Of a stretch of 64,000 nucleotides of DNA, positions 1-10,832 are shown in pieces (the stretch's first letter is position 1; each line of letters begins with the position of its first letter). The stretch is from Prorocentrum cordatum (Eukaryota > Sar > Dinophyceae > Prorocentrales > Prorocentraceae). The position numbers and the translations under genes are program-made. The stretch is from positions 251,113 to 315,112 of the forward strand of contig CAUYUJ010015734.1 of the NCBI GenBank assembly GCA_963575745.1. The letters are read 5' to 3'. The notes under the pieces are model-generated. The model searched no databases. It was not told where the DNA came from and was given only the letters and a program-made list of their open reading frames with translations.

Positions 1-512
1 GAGGGCCATCTTGGACCCGTGTTGTGCCGTTTTGGGGCTCTCTTGGACTGCCTGGAAGCCCTTTCGGATGGTTGTGGGGCGATTTGGGAGCCTCCCAGGC
101 GGCTTCGGACGCCCAGAAGACCGCCGTCTTGGAGCGTCGGGAAGCCGAAAAGAGGAGAACCCCAAAATTCAGCAATAACCCAAAGAAAATCAATCATTTT
201 TGCCTCGGGGGGCCTTCTTGGGAATGCTCTTGGAGGCCTCTTTGGGGCCGTCCTGGAGGCCTCTTGGGCCATCTTGAGGTCACGTCGGTCACTCTTGGAT
301 CGCTCTTGTGCTGTCTTGGGGGTGACGGTCTCTGGGACGTCTCCGATGACCCCCCTGATCGCCCTAAGTGTGCTGGGAAGGCTTGGCAAAACGCCTTGCG
401 AGGCCCGGTGGCCGCTTCGAGCCCCGTCCGGAGGGCCCCAAGTTCCGGGAGTCCGGTTTTTTTTTGGGGGGGGGGATGGGTTTTCCCCTCGCCCGGGCTT
501 ATAAAAATATAG
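1..512 (+). repeat. Dispersed repeat R1, copy 1 (cut by window edge)
   Basis: Nearly identical to 58243-58755, and its first ~90 bases also match 37728-37820. It ends in a T-run/G-run followed by CCCGGGCTTATAAAAATATA. The interior is a degenerate TCTTGGG-type repeat (GGCC.TCTTGG). The frames open across it in both directions are by-products of this composition; no coding claim. Confidence 0.85.
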
Positions 513-978
513 GAAGAGGAATAGATGTTTAAAAACACGCATCCGTTATGCAGGCACTCGCCGCGCCCGTTTACCACGTCGGGGAGCGGGAGGAGGGGGG
601 GGAAGGGAGGGTTTGGATTGGGCACTTTGGAAGACAAAGTCAAGGCTGTCCAGCAACAGGAAGTGGGGATGGTGGAACAACTCGGCAGCAACGACAAAGC
701 TGCAGGGGCCCGACCACGCCACTCGCCATGCCAAACAACCCTGGTCTACGAGCAGACGGACGGCCATCCCAGTGGCTCCAGGCGGGGGGGGGGCGGAGGG
801 GGATGTTTGTTTTGGACGTGGGCTGGAGTGAAGCGTCGACTCCCAGCAAGACAGCACGCTAGCAAGCACAAATACACATTAAAGTCAGCGGCAACCACCG
901 TCCGTCAAGTGCTATATATGTATAAAAAAACATGCATACATTATGAAGGTATTTACCGCCGCAGATTGCCACGTCGGG
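513..978. other. Spacer without a supportable gene
   Basis: Mixed sequence with G-runs. Two similar stretches, about 535-600 and 920-985, share a vATGCA...TTA(C)C.CG.C...CACGTCGGG pattern, so this may be a diverged duplication. No gene seen. Confidence 0.4.
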
Positions 979-1345
979 CAGAGGGGGAGGAGGAAGAGGA
1001 GGAGGAGGAGGAGGAACAGGAGGAGGATGAGCAGAACGAGTATGATGATGCTGAGGAGGAGGAAGAGGAGGAGGAGGAGGGGGAGGAGGAGGATGGGGAG
1101 GAGGAGGAGGAGGAGGAGGAGAAGTAGGTTTGAGGAGGGGGGGGGGGAAGAGGGGGGGGAGTGGGTAGAAGAGGGGTGGGGAAACGGGGAGGAGGATGAG
1201 GAGGACACGAAGGAGGAGAAGGGAGGAGGAGAGGGGAGGAGGACGAGGAGGAGGAGGAGGAGGACACGAAAGAGGAGAAGAGAAGGAAAAGGAGGACGAG
1301 GAGGAGGAGGAGGAGAAGAGGAATAGGAGGAGGGAAGATGATGAT
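979..1345 (+). repeat. (GGA)n microsatellite
   Basis: Imperfect GGA/GAG array almost pure in purines on the plus strand. It creates false poly-Glu, poly-Arg and poly-Ser/Pro frames on both strands. Confidence 0.9.
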
Positions 1346-1359
1346 GATGAGGAGGAGGA

Positions 1360-2125
1360 GGCCAGGCTAAGCCCAAGACTCATCAACGATGTTGGAATAC
1401 ACCCCCCTTCCAGGCTCCCTCTTCATAGGCCCTACAATGGTTCATTTCCACTGGGGAGAGTGCGCCGCTGGGGGACAACAGTGTGAACGTCTTGACTCGT
1501 ATCAAAACACTAATTTCAGAACTTCAACGCCACGAATCAACTTGACTGGTGCGTCTTGACGATCTTGAAGCGCACCAAAACATCATTCCTTGGACTTCAA
1601 CACCGCGAGTCAACGTAATTGGTGCGCCCTGAGAAGCCTGAGCCGTTCCAAAACACCGCTTCTGTAATATTAAACATGAGTGCCGGCGAACATCTTGCAG
1701 TGTTTGGACAGGAGTGTGCGCGGCGCTAATACGGGAACCACATTTTGAAAACGGGCCGCCCTCAATCCGTGAAGCTCTGGCACATGTCTAAAGCGAATGC
1801 GCGCGGCGCTAAGGCGGAAACCGCATTTTCAAAACGAGCCCGCGCTCAAACAGTGAAGCTCTTACAAATAAAACGAGTATGCGCTGTGCTGAGGCTAGAG
1901 CCACATTTTGAAAACGACCTGTCTTCAATCCGAAAAACAATTCATATGGTTAAAACGGTTGCGCGTGGCACATAAGCGAGAGCCACACTTTGAAAGCGAC
2001 CCACCCTCCATCTGCAAAGCTGTTGCCAATCTTGAAACTTCAAACTCATACACGGTAAAGGAGTCTAAGGCGAAACGCCCGGCCCGCCGTTCTGACTGGC
2101 CTCGGGGTGGGACAAGCGGAACATA
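1360..2125 (+). repeat. Dispersed repeat R2, copy 1, with ~80-83 bp internal tandem units
   Basis: Units carrying GCGCGGCGCT, a CCACATTTTGAAAACG block and CCCTCAATCCGTGAAG start near 1718, 1801, 1881 and 1961. A second copy of the whole block lies at 12690-13290 (units near 13035 and 13118), and both copies sit between GGA arrays. Upstream of the units is a second motif family (ATCAACTT..., CCAAAACA.C, ACTTCAACxCCGCGAxTCAAC), also present in both copies. No ORF of note. Confidence 0.75.
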
Positions 2126-2126
2126 A

Positions 2127-2335
2127 TGGAGAAGGAGGAGGAGGAGGGGAAGAAGGGGCAGGAGGAGGATGAAGAGCAGAAGGAGAAGGAGAAAAGGCAG
2201 GAGGAGGAGGAGAAGGAGGGAGGAAGGTGGAAGTGGAGGAGGAGGGGAGGAGGAGGAGGAGGAGGAGGAGGAGGAGGAGGAGGAGGGGAAGGAAGAGGAG
2301 GAAGAGGAGAGAGGAGGAGGCGGGGGCGCAGGAGG
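2127..2335 (+). repeat. (GGA)n microsatellite
   Basis: GGA array with a pure core around 2240-2290. Confidence 0.9.
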
Positions 2336-3420
2336 GGATGAAAGGCCTGCCTCCCTGGCAGCTAGCGCTCTGCAACTCGGGCCCCGCCGCGCCTGCCCGC
2401 CCGCCCGCGCCCACGCGCGCCGCCGCGCCTTCGACGGCGCAGGGGCTCTGCCCTCGCCCGCTGCTCCTGGCCGCCCCTGCTCGCGCCTTGAAGTTTGCCT
2501 CTGCCCGTGGGCCCGCGCTGCCCCGGCCCTCCTCCGCCCCCCGCCGGCGCCCGCCCTCCTGGCGCTCTCCGCCGCTGGCGGCCACGGGGCCGCGCGCAGG
2601 GAGGAGGAGGGAATCATGGAGCCACGGGTCCAGGAAGTGCGCGGCGCACACCGCACGCAGGCGGGCCGCAATAGCAGCCAACCGGCACCCCTGGCCTCCC
2701 CCCTTCCGGGAGGAAGCGGGCCCGAAGGCGCGCGCACCGACGAACAGGGCATAGGCAGCTACCTCGTCGCCCAGCGACTCCCCTCCAACCGACATGGCGT
2801 GGCGCGTAGGGGGACGGTCGGTTCACCTCGTCACTGCGAAGTACTTCCTCAGGGCCCCGTAGACCCGGACACGCTAGACCCGGACACCCAACACCCCTCG
2901 AAAACAATTTTTCCAAACGGCGGCACGGACTAAATGCTGCACTGCAACATTTCCAGAATAAACCCGGACACAGGCCTCAAAAAGCCTGCAAGACCCCCCT
3001 AAACCCGGACACAATCCCGAATCCTGCAGTGCAGCAAACAAAACATGCACGGGTGCTGAAAAACGTAACTTTGCAGGAAACGATGTCGTTTCCTTGGTTT
3101 TCCGTGTCCTGGTTTATCTGTGTCCTGGTTTCCGGGGGCCTGACTTCCCGACGATCAACCCCTGCCGGATCAGCTGGCATGCGCTACTGGGTTTGTTCCC
3201 CCGGGTGAGTGGGCACAAGGCCACCATGGGACTTGCGGGCCACATGGCCCCGCCAGTCAACCAAATGCGCACTCCCCCGTGCCTGGTACCCATCTCCAGG
3301 TCACGGAGCGTGGCTAGCGCTGGTGCCAAGGGCAAAGTGCCACGTGGCTGGTTCCAAAAGGCGCGAGCCAGTTCAGCTGCCCCCAGTAGCCGCATGCAGT
3401 CGCCTCTGACGGTGTGCCCC
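2336..3420. other. GC-rich spacer, no supportable gene
   Basis: 2340-2640 is very rich in C and G with Pro/Ala/Arg-only translations. From 2860 to 3010 the decamer ACCCGGACAC recurs four times. I see no conserved domain or plausible start in either strand. Confidence 0.4.
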
Positions 3421-3421
3421 T

Positions 3422-3423
<2 letters not shown>

Positions 3424-3480
<57 letters not shown>

Positions 3481-3500
3481 TGTGTGTCTGTGTGTGTGTG
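3424..3500 (+). repeat. (GT)n microsatellite
   Basis: About 38 GT dinucleotides with a few TGTC interruptions at the 3' end. Confidence 0.95.
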
Positions 3501-3547
3501 ATCGGCGCTGACACCATGAGAACAGGTGCCTGGCCCCCACCCTGGGG

Positions 3548-3658
3548 GCTGGGGGGGAGGAGGGAGGAGGAGGGGGAGGACGAGGAGGAAGAGGAGGACA
3601 CGGAGGACGAGGAGGAGGAGGAGGAGAAGGAGGAACAGGAGCAAGAGCAGGAGGAATA
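3548..3658 (+). repeat. (GGA)n microsatellite
   Basis: GGA/GAC-rich array. Confidence 0.85.
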
Positions 3659-3689
3659 GGAAAACCTCTAAAGTCTTTAGGCCCCCCAA

Positions 3690-4300
3690 CAATTGAAACA
3701 CATCATCTATTCGGCCACCTTTTTGCCGGAATGGGGCCCTGCCAGCATCTGAAAATGACTATTCACCCGCGGCGCACCCGCACAACAAAGACGACGAGAT
3801 GAAAGAGGAGGTTGTGAGTAACGCCTTCGGCAAACATATGCGTCGATCTACGTCGCCATCCTGTTACAAACGTGCACAACACTTCTGTCGCGCAGGGTAG
3901 CCCAGGGAACATTAGTCCCTGGGACTAAAAGCACATTATCCAGAGCACCCGACAGTGGAGGGAAACTAATCTCCGCCGCGACGACGTCGACGACTACGAC
4001 TACGATTGCGATTACGACTACGATCACGCCTACAACCACGATTACGATTACGACTGCGCTCGCGACTACAATGAAGATGTCAATCACGATTACAACCACG
4101 ACTACAATCAGGACTACAACCACAACCACTGATTCCTGTTGCAATCCTCGTGTGGAAATGCTCCCGAATCCTCTCGCGTGTAGGGTAAACCACAGTGGGT
4201 TATCCTCTGGGAAAGATTATCCCCAAACATTACCCAGCCCGCCCAACAATAGAGGGAACATCATTTCCGCCGAGACGACGACGTCGATTACGATGACGAC
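3690..4300 (+). repeat. Diverged tandem block with a GATTACGAC-type core
   Basis: 3985-4131 is a degenerate run of GAYTACRAC units. It is bracketed by two related stretches, about 3890-3990 and 4170-4290, that share GGGTA..CC, (A)TTATCC, CCC..CA and GAGGGAA.(A)TC.TT.CGCCG. This suggests a ~300-bp tandem duplication. No gene. Confidence 0.55.
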
Positions 4301-4305
4301 AACGA

Positions 4306-4725
4306 GGAGGAATAGGAGGAGGACGAGGAGGAAGATGAGGACCAGGAGGAGGAGGAGGAGGAACAGCAGGAGGAGGAGAAGGGGGGAGTTGGAGGACGAG
4401 GAGGAGAAGGAGGAGGAGGCGGAGAAGGAGGAAGAGGAGGAGGAGGAGAAGGAGAAGGAGGAGGAGAAGGATCGAGGAGGGGGATGAGAAGGAGGAGGAA
4501 CAGGAGGAGGAGGGGCGATAATGTTCCCCGCCAAGGGAAACAAGGGGGGGGGACTTGGGGGGGCAAACGAAAAGCCTCCTTAGGTTAAGGAGGAGGAGGA
4601 CGACGAGGAGGAGGAGGAGGAATAAGAGGAGGAGGAGGAGGAGGAGGAGGAGGTAAAGGAGGAGGAGGAGAAGGAGGAGGAGGAGAAGGAAGGAAGAGGA
4701 GGAGGAGGAGGATCAGCAAGAGAGA
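4306..4725 (+). repeat. (GGA)n microsatellite, two blocks
   Basis: Blocks 4306-4512 and 4585-4725, separated by a short G-rich spacer. Confidence 0.9.
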
Positions 4726-6700
4726 GGGGGGGAGGGAAAAGGCGAGGGAAGAGAGGTCCCTCGCGCGCCCAAGGAGCAGCTGGGCTGTGGAGCGACCCGC
4801 AGTGCAGCTCCACGACAACCATCGAGCCCGCGTCGCTGTTGGACGAACTCTCCCTGCGCTGGCCCCTCTGATTCGTCGTCCGCCTCCTATCCCAGCTGCT
4901 CAGATTCGACTTCTCAACTCCTCCTCTACGTACTTTGGCCAGCGCGTCCTCCTCCGCCTTCTGCGCCTCTTCGTCGTGCTAGTCCTTCCGACCATATTCT
5001 TCCCCTCCTCCAGCTCAAGCTCGTCATCCTCCAGCTTCTCCTGTAGAGGGTTGCATGCCGTCTTTTGATCACTTGGAGGGTTCCCCCTGGGCTTCCCGGT
5101 CACCGCCCGTGGGCGCCTCGTGCGCTGGCTGGGCTCCTCGAGCGTCGCCTGGTCGACCCCCGAAGGCGCCGCGTGGGCACCTTGTGCGTGATCACTTGCA
5201 CCACTGCACCCCTTCATTACAAAAAGAATAGAGTCCTCCTCCTCCTCCTCCTTCCTCTCTTCCCCCTCCTCATCCACCTCCTTCTCCTTCTTCCTCCTTC
5301 TCCTCCTGTTTATGCTCCTCCTGTTCCTGCATCCTCTCCCTCTCACCGGACTTATCGATTTCGCCCGGGACACAGCAGATTATACATGACCCTATCCCAT
5401 CCGGAACCATACCAGAACCAGTCGATTTCCCCGCACAAATCTTGCAGATGTTCTGCCAGCGCGCATTTGCTGAAACCATTGGAAAAACCATACGATATTA
5501 GCAATCTTGTCCAAAGACCCGCGATCTCACTTCACCAGGCGGTGCATCCGCGTTGCTGCAGCAAGCGCCCAGCGCACTGGTCCATATCAATTAGTACAAC
5601 GCTGGCCACATGCGCGCGCAGCCACGCGCACGTGTCGATCTTTGCCTGGAACCATGGTTTACGACGCATGTCAAAATAGAGCTCTTCAGCACACATCTGG
5701 GAAGCCACTGGTGTCCCAACCGGACGTCTGCCAGGTTTCTCGGGTTCTGTGCGCACGCGCATTTCTTCACTATCACCCTCGTCAGCGCCATCGCATCACT
5801 GCCGCCATCGTCACAGTCAAGCGCAACCATTGCCGCCACGATCAGTCAAACGCCTCCATCAGCGGCACATGGACATCACCGTTTTCGTCGCCACCAACTT
5901 CGTCGCCGTCGTTGGCCTTGCCGTCGTCATCGCCATCATCGCCACCGTCACCGCTACTATTACCATCGATGCCACCATTGTCGACGTCATCATGATACCG
6001 CGCCCGCCCGGGCCACCTACCTTCACTGAAGTGAGACGCGCTGGGTAGTTTTCGTCGGCAAGCGCCATCACGGCCGCATCTGTTGGGCCAGAGCGGCTGG
6101 CTGCTCTACGCGCGAGATTGCGCGCATGAGCGACGCCGCAAAGATGCGCCAGACGGTGCCGCGCATATCCGCAATCGCGACCGCACGGGCTTTTCAAAAC
6201 ACGTTGCTGGGGGAGGGAGGCATGACTGCGCGAGCATTGGAGTCGACAACACGTTTCTGAACAAACGTTAGCTTCAACCACAGACCTTCCACCACATAAC
6301 ATGCACTACCTGGCGTGCGCCACGTAGCTTTCACGGTATAGCTTGCACTACATACATAGTTGTACCACATTGTGTCCACGACATAGCTTGCACCACTTGG
6401 GTTCCACTGCATTTCTTGCACTGCCATCTTGCGCAGCTTGCGCCGCGCATTGCTTCCACTGCATGGCTTGCGCAATCACAAATGCACGAACTCACTGTGG
6501 AGCCCGTGCTTGCAAAATGTGTCGTCGGCGGCGAGGCAGAATTGGCTGCACCATGGATGGAGCTACACGGGGGGGGGCACCGAGAAGCGAATTGGCCAGC
6601 GCGCAGCAGCGGCGAGAGGACAGACGAGGCGGCCGCGGAGGGGCCGCACTTGCAAACACTGGAAACCAAGCTTCGGCACCACGACAAACCGCCAGGGACA
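4726..6700. other. Spacer with trinucleotide and ~20-bp repeats; no supportable gene
   Basis: Contains a CCT-rich patch (5238-5330), a GCCATC/GCCACC-type patch (5780-5990), and 6280-6430, where a degenerate ~20-bp unit (CACTRCATAGCTTGCAC) recurs. The open frames here have composition-driven translations without recognisable motifs. Confidence 0.45.
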
Positions 6701-6716
6701 ACTGCACGTTTGTTGG

Positions 6717-8325
6717 AGGAGGATGAGAATGAGAACGAGGATGCGGAGGAGGGGGGGGAGAAGGAAGAGGAGGAGGATGAGGAGAAGCAGGAGGAGGAGG
6801 AGTCGTGGCAACAGTGTCGCTCGGGTGCCGATCTCGATGCCCCGTCGAGCCGCTCAAGCCGACTTCCACCCCAGACATGCGACGTCCTGATTTTTTCAGG
6901 ACGGCGCCCCCGCAAGTCCCGACCCTTTCCCCGGGGCCGGTTTTTCATCCTGAGTCGTTTTTTGACGGTCCCGAGGCCCGGCGAAGGCCTCCAGAGCCCG
7001 AAAACGGCGAAAAGCCTCCGTCCTGAATTTTTTACGACGCAAGCATGTCTGGAACCTCAACACCCACGCAATTCTCTCGGGGTGACGACCTCCGCCGCCC
7101 CCTTCGGCACTGCCCGGCCCGACCGCCCCGACAAAAAGAGCGCACGGAGGGCCAGCCCTCCGGGCCGCACGCGCCCGAAGGCCCCCCAGCCCAAGGCGCG
7201 AGGTCGACGCGCGTCGGGGAAGCGGTTCTTCCAGCACGGACGAGGCCTCCTCCTCCTCGTCCTCCTCGTCCTCCCTTTCCTCCTCCTCCTCCTCCTGCTC
7301 CCCCTCCCCCTCCTCCCTCCTCCCGCCTCCTTCTCCTCCTCCTCCTCGTCGTCCTCCTCCTCCTCCTCCTCCTCCTCCTGCTCCTCATCTTCCCTTTCCT
7401 CCCTCTCCTCCCTCCTGCCACTGCCCATCGTTGAACACGAATGCCCAAAGTCCACTCCAAGAGCAGGAAGGGCCACAGCAGAGAGAAGGAAGGGGGCCAA
7501 GGAAGCGCCTAACGAGGGGAGGAAGAGGAAAGGGGCAGGGGCCCGAGAAGCGGAGAGAGGGCACGCGAGGGACGAACGAGAGGGGGCGCCTTCTGCCTCC
7601 CCCCCTCCTGCGCCTCGCCACCGCGCGCGCCGACCTGCCCCTTCCCCCCTCCCAGGAGGAGGACGAAAAGGAGATGGAGGAGGAGGAGGAGGAGGAGGAG
7701 GAGGAGGAAGAGTAGGAGTAGGAGTAGGAGTAGGAGTAGGAGGAGGAGGAGGAGAAGGAAAAGGAGGAGGAGGAGGAGGGGAAGGAGGAGGATGAGGAGG
7801 AGGAGGGGAAGGAGGATGAGGAGGAGGAGGAACATGAGGAGGAGGAAGAGGAGGAGGAGGAGGAGGACCTGCCGCCCTCTGCGCGTGGCCGACCCCTGCC
7901 CTCCCCTCCGATACTGTCTGCACCGCGCCACCGACTGCCGCGACGGGTTGCAGCAGTGCCAGCCGCCCCCCGCGGGGGACAGGAGCTCCGCGGCCGTCTC
8001 GCACCACCGCAGGGTCACGTAGCGCAGCACGCCTCCCCGCGCTGGCGCTTCTGCGCCCCCGCTGCCGCGAGAAGCAGGCACAAAAGGGGGAGAAAGAGGC
8101 GGAGGAGGAGGAGGAGGAGGAGGAGGAGGAGGAGGAGGACGAGGAGGAAGAGGAGGAGGAGGAGGAGGAGGAGGAGGAGGAGGAGGAGGAGGAGGAGGAG
8201 GAGGAGGAGGAGGGGGGGAAAGGAGGAGGAGGAGGAGGAGGAGGAGGAGGAGGAGGAGGAGGAGGAGGAACAGGAGGGGAGCGTAGAGAGCGAGAGAACA
8301 GGAGGAACAGGAGGAGGAACAGGAG

Positions 8326-8364
<39 letters not shown>

Positions 8365-8450
8365 CGAGCGTAGAGGGAAGAGGGGGATAATTATGAAGAG
8401 GAGGAGGAAGAGGAGGAGGAGGAGGAGGAGGAGGAGGAGGAGGAGGAAAT
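6717..8450 (+). repeat. Cluster of GGA/TCC/GA microsatellites
   Basis: GGA 6717-6805; TCC 7250-7415; GGA 7668-7870, including a (GGAGTA)n run near 7710-7740; GGA 8100-8275; GA 8329-8358; GGA 8396-8448. The strand switch to TCC at 7250-7415, facing GGA at 7668, gives a broken inverted pair. The intervening sequence is low complexity. Confidence 0.85.
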
Positions 8451-8956
8451 GGGCACCCGCACCAACACAGGGAATTGCCTCCACCAGTCGACGATGATCC
8501 TTCGAATTTGGTGCTGGTGGTACTCTTTCGGCCACCCCAGAAACCCGAATGTTACCACCATCGCCGAAATCGGGAAACCGGCTCCCTCGGGGGGAGCACA
8601 GCTCCGATATTGGTGTTGGTGTCCCTTACCTTCACTTCGCGGGTGCGCACTAAAGAGAGGCAGCGTCATCAGCCAGCAACTGTCCCTCGGACTGCCCGAC
8701 GCGTTGTCGATGCCAGTTCGGTTATGCTGCGAGCAAGGGAAGAGGGTGAGAGATGGTGGCCGCTCACAATTCTAAACCGCTGCAACTCGGCGTGTCACGA
8801 AGTGGTCATGTCTTTTGCGTGGGTTCTTGTGGGGGGTGTCTTACGGGTTGATGCAGGAGGATGGCGGAAGATCGCACTTCCGAGCCGCGCTGGCTTGGTG
8901 TGCCAAGAAATGGTCCGTTTTGGGGTTCGGCTCTTTGGGGGGATGAAGCTGGGAGG
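8450..8956. other. Spacer, no supportable gene
   Basis: An open plus-strand frame covers it, but I see no domain, no compositional shift and no plausible start. Confidence 0.35.
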
Positions 8957-9170
8957 GAGGAGGAGGGAGCAGGAGGAGGGGAGAAGCAGGAGGCGGGGGG
9001 AGGGACGGAGGGATGGTAGAGCAGAAGGGACGACAACGATGGTAAGGTAAACTTGGAAAGGATGATGAGGATGGGGGGTGGCGAGAGGAAGAAAGAGGGG
9101 GGGGAGAGAGAGAAAGAGAGAGAGAGAGAGAGCGTAGAGAGAAGAGGGGGGATAAGTAGGAGGAGTTACG
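8957..9170 (+). repeat. GGA/GA-rich microsatellite downstream of LINE-1
   Basis: GGA-rich 8957-9020 and GA-rich 9095-9135. It abuts the 3' side of the minus-strand LINE. Confidence 0.8.
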
Positions 9171-9206
9171 GAGTTACTCGTATGGCGACCATGTCGGTTA
9201 CGATAA

Positions 9207-10832
9207 TTAGCAACTCAGTGGCTGCTTGGGGTTACGCTTGGCCAGTTCGGTCTTGCTGTAGACATTCGGCCAGACACCCCAGTTGATGCGCTCAAGGTAC
9301 TCTCTCCGAGTACGAGTTAAACCAAGCGTCGGGTCACAAACTTTGCCCAGGGAAACCAATTGCTCAGCGGCGAACGCCCCACAAGACGAACAAAACCAGA
9401 GACCCAGCCCCGAGTGAAACTTCAAACCGTGAGCGCACCCCCCCGAGATGTGCACCCTGCGCCCAGGAGGAGGCTGACGAATTTCACCATTTACTTGAAT
9501 TAAGTCGAAACGTGGTGAGCTCAGCCACTCGCCTTTCTTCGCGAGTGAGGTCGACCCCAAACAGCGGGAACAACTACGGCCGTCGTCTCTGAGACGGTGC
9601 TGGGAAACAAAAGAAGCGCAAACACTGGCTGAAGGAGGACGCACAATCTGAGAGCTACAACGCTTTCGTCTGGAGCCCTCTTGTTTGGCAATCAGCTCCT
9701 CAGCTTGCACTGCTTCAAGCGTACCCTGCAGAATGCGCATGCGCACAACGAATGCTTTGTTCTCTACCTGCAAAATGCGTGCGAGCACAGACTCAGGGAT
9801 GCGGGCCTGATCTGCTCCGAGGCCTGCAAACGCGTCGGCAACACTATTACCGAGGACGAGGAGCGGGTGCCGAGAAGCCTGGAGCTGCTCCGCACTCTGA
9901 TGCGAGTGTACAGACAGCACAGTACAACACGTCATACACCTGGTGCGCATAAGATCCCCGATTCTCCACCACAAGCCAGCGTCACTGCCGACAGGTTGTT
10001 TCCACCTCTGGTTGTGCCAGCCTTCGAAAACTGACGAATTATCTGTCACGTGCACTATGTGTCCTTGGGTCTCACGCAAAGCAGCCCACACCGAATGCAA
10101 TTCCCCGCGCGCGACGGTCTGGCGAGGTCCTGGAAGAGGCCCCCACAACCCCGCTGTGAGGTCCATGGAGGAATCTAACTGGTGGTAAGCTGCAAGCCCG
10201 AGACCGACTCTGCGGAGGTGAGGGCGGTGCGTCTCCTTACCTCCGCTGGCATCTCCGAAAATGAACACGGGGCTAGCAGCTGCCCCGCATCCAAAGCTCA
10301 CACACTCATTATCTGTGCTGGCCCAGTTCTCACTACTACAAGGGTGGGGGGGCGTCGCTGTCCATCTGCTTGGGATCAAACCTCGTGTCCAAAAACATTC
10401 CTCGGTCTCCCCGCAAGTGTACGCTTGGTGACTGAACCCATCGCTCATCTCATAGATTGGGTGCTCTCGCTTGCCGTCACATCCCCAGATACGGTGGAAA
10501 TTCGATTCTGGATACCTCTGACACCGCGGGCACACAATAGAAATGGACTGCTTACACCTGGTTTGTCGTCGGAGGCGATGCCACGAGGCCCCTGCTGCTG
10601 CGGCTAAAAGAAGCCCTGCTAACCTCCGTCCTCCTGGTGCCTGCTCGAGTTGGCCTAGCAGCTTCCGATACGAATAGTTACCGATCCCATTCTGCATCCC
10701 AGAGCCCCCAAAGTGCGCCGAAGCGGTCCTCCAGAGTTGCTGCTGGATGGTGTCCTGGAACTTAGCGAAAAAAAGGCCTCGGGGACGTCCACCGCTAAAT
10801 GTCCAGTGAGCGATTCCAGCTTGAAATCCCAA
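9207..10832 (-). CDS. LINE A: zinc finger, RNase H and C-terminal Cys/His cluster
   Basis: A 541-residue open frame forming the C-terminal half of the retroelement polyprotein. Residues ~100-118 hold a C-x2-C-x8-H-x4-C finger (CPRCQ...HRIWGC), typical after non-LTR reverse transcriptases. Residues ~190-345 are an RNase H domain: FGDASGG supplies the first Asp, ARGELHSVWAAL the Glu, VTDNSS the second Asp and GNSVADAFAGLG the last Asp, so the acidic set looks complete. Residues ~470-530 carry H-x-L...WFC-x2-CGAFA...C...RINWG, a cluster also seen at the end of the other two retroelements in this window. Its first ~50 residues lie in another frame of the RT segment (10832-10655) and are not meaningful. 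Part of a broken element; expression as shown is unlikely. Confidence 0.75.
   Translation of the reverse strand: MGFQAGIAHWTFSGGRPRGLFFAKFQDTIQQQLWRTASAHFGGSGMQNGIGNYSYRKLLGQLEQAPGGRRLAGLLLAAAAGASWHRLRRQTRCKQSISIVCPRCQRYPESNFHRIWGCDGKREHPIYEMSDGFSHQAYTCGETEECFWTRGLIPSRWTATPPHPCSSENWASTDNECVSFGCGAAASPVFIFGDASGGKETHRPHLRRVGLGLAAYHQLDSSMDLTAGLWGPLPGPRQTVARGELHSVWAALRETQGHIVHVTDNSSVFEGWHNQRWKQPVGSDAGLWWRIGDLMRTRCMTCCTVLSVHSHQSAEQLQASRHPLLVLGNSVADAFAGLGADQARIPESVLARILQVENKAFVVRMRILQGTLEAVQAEELIAKQEGSRRKRCSSQIVRPPSASVCASFVSQHRLRDDGRSCSRCLGSTSLAKKGEWLSSPRFDLIQVNGEIRQPPPGRRVHISGGCAHGLKFHSGLGLWFCSSCGAFAAEQLVSLGKVCDPTLGLTRTRREYLERINWGVWPNVYSKTELAKRNPKQPLSC

Noticed and set aside
2336-2933. Protein-coding exon in the GC-rich 2.3-2.9 kb region
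   Set aside because: All six translations are compositional (Ala/Pro/Arg) and there is no start, splice or domain signal.
6416-8535. Open frames of 459 and 492 codons on opposite strands
   Set aside because: Both run through GGA/TCC microsatellites and consist of Ser, Pro, Glu, Gly and Arg runs; no motif, and the opposite strand is equally open.
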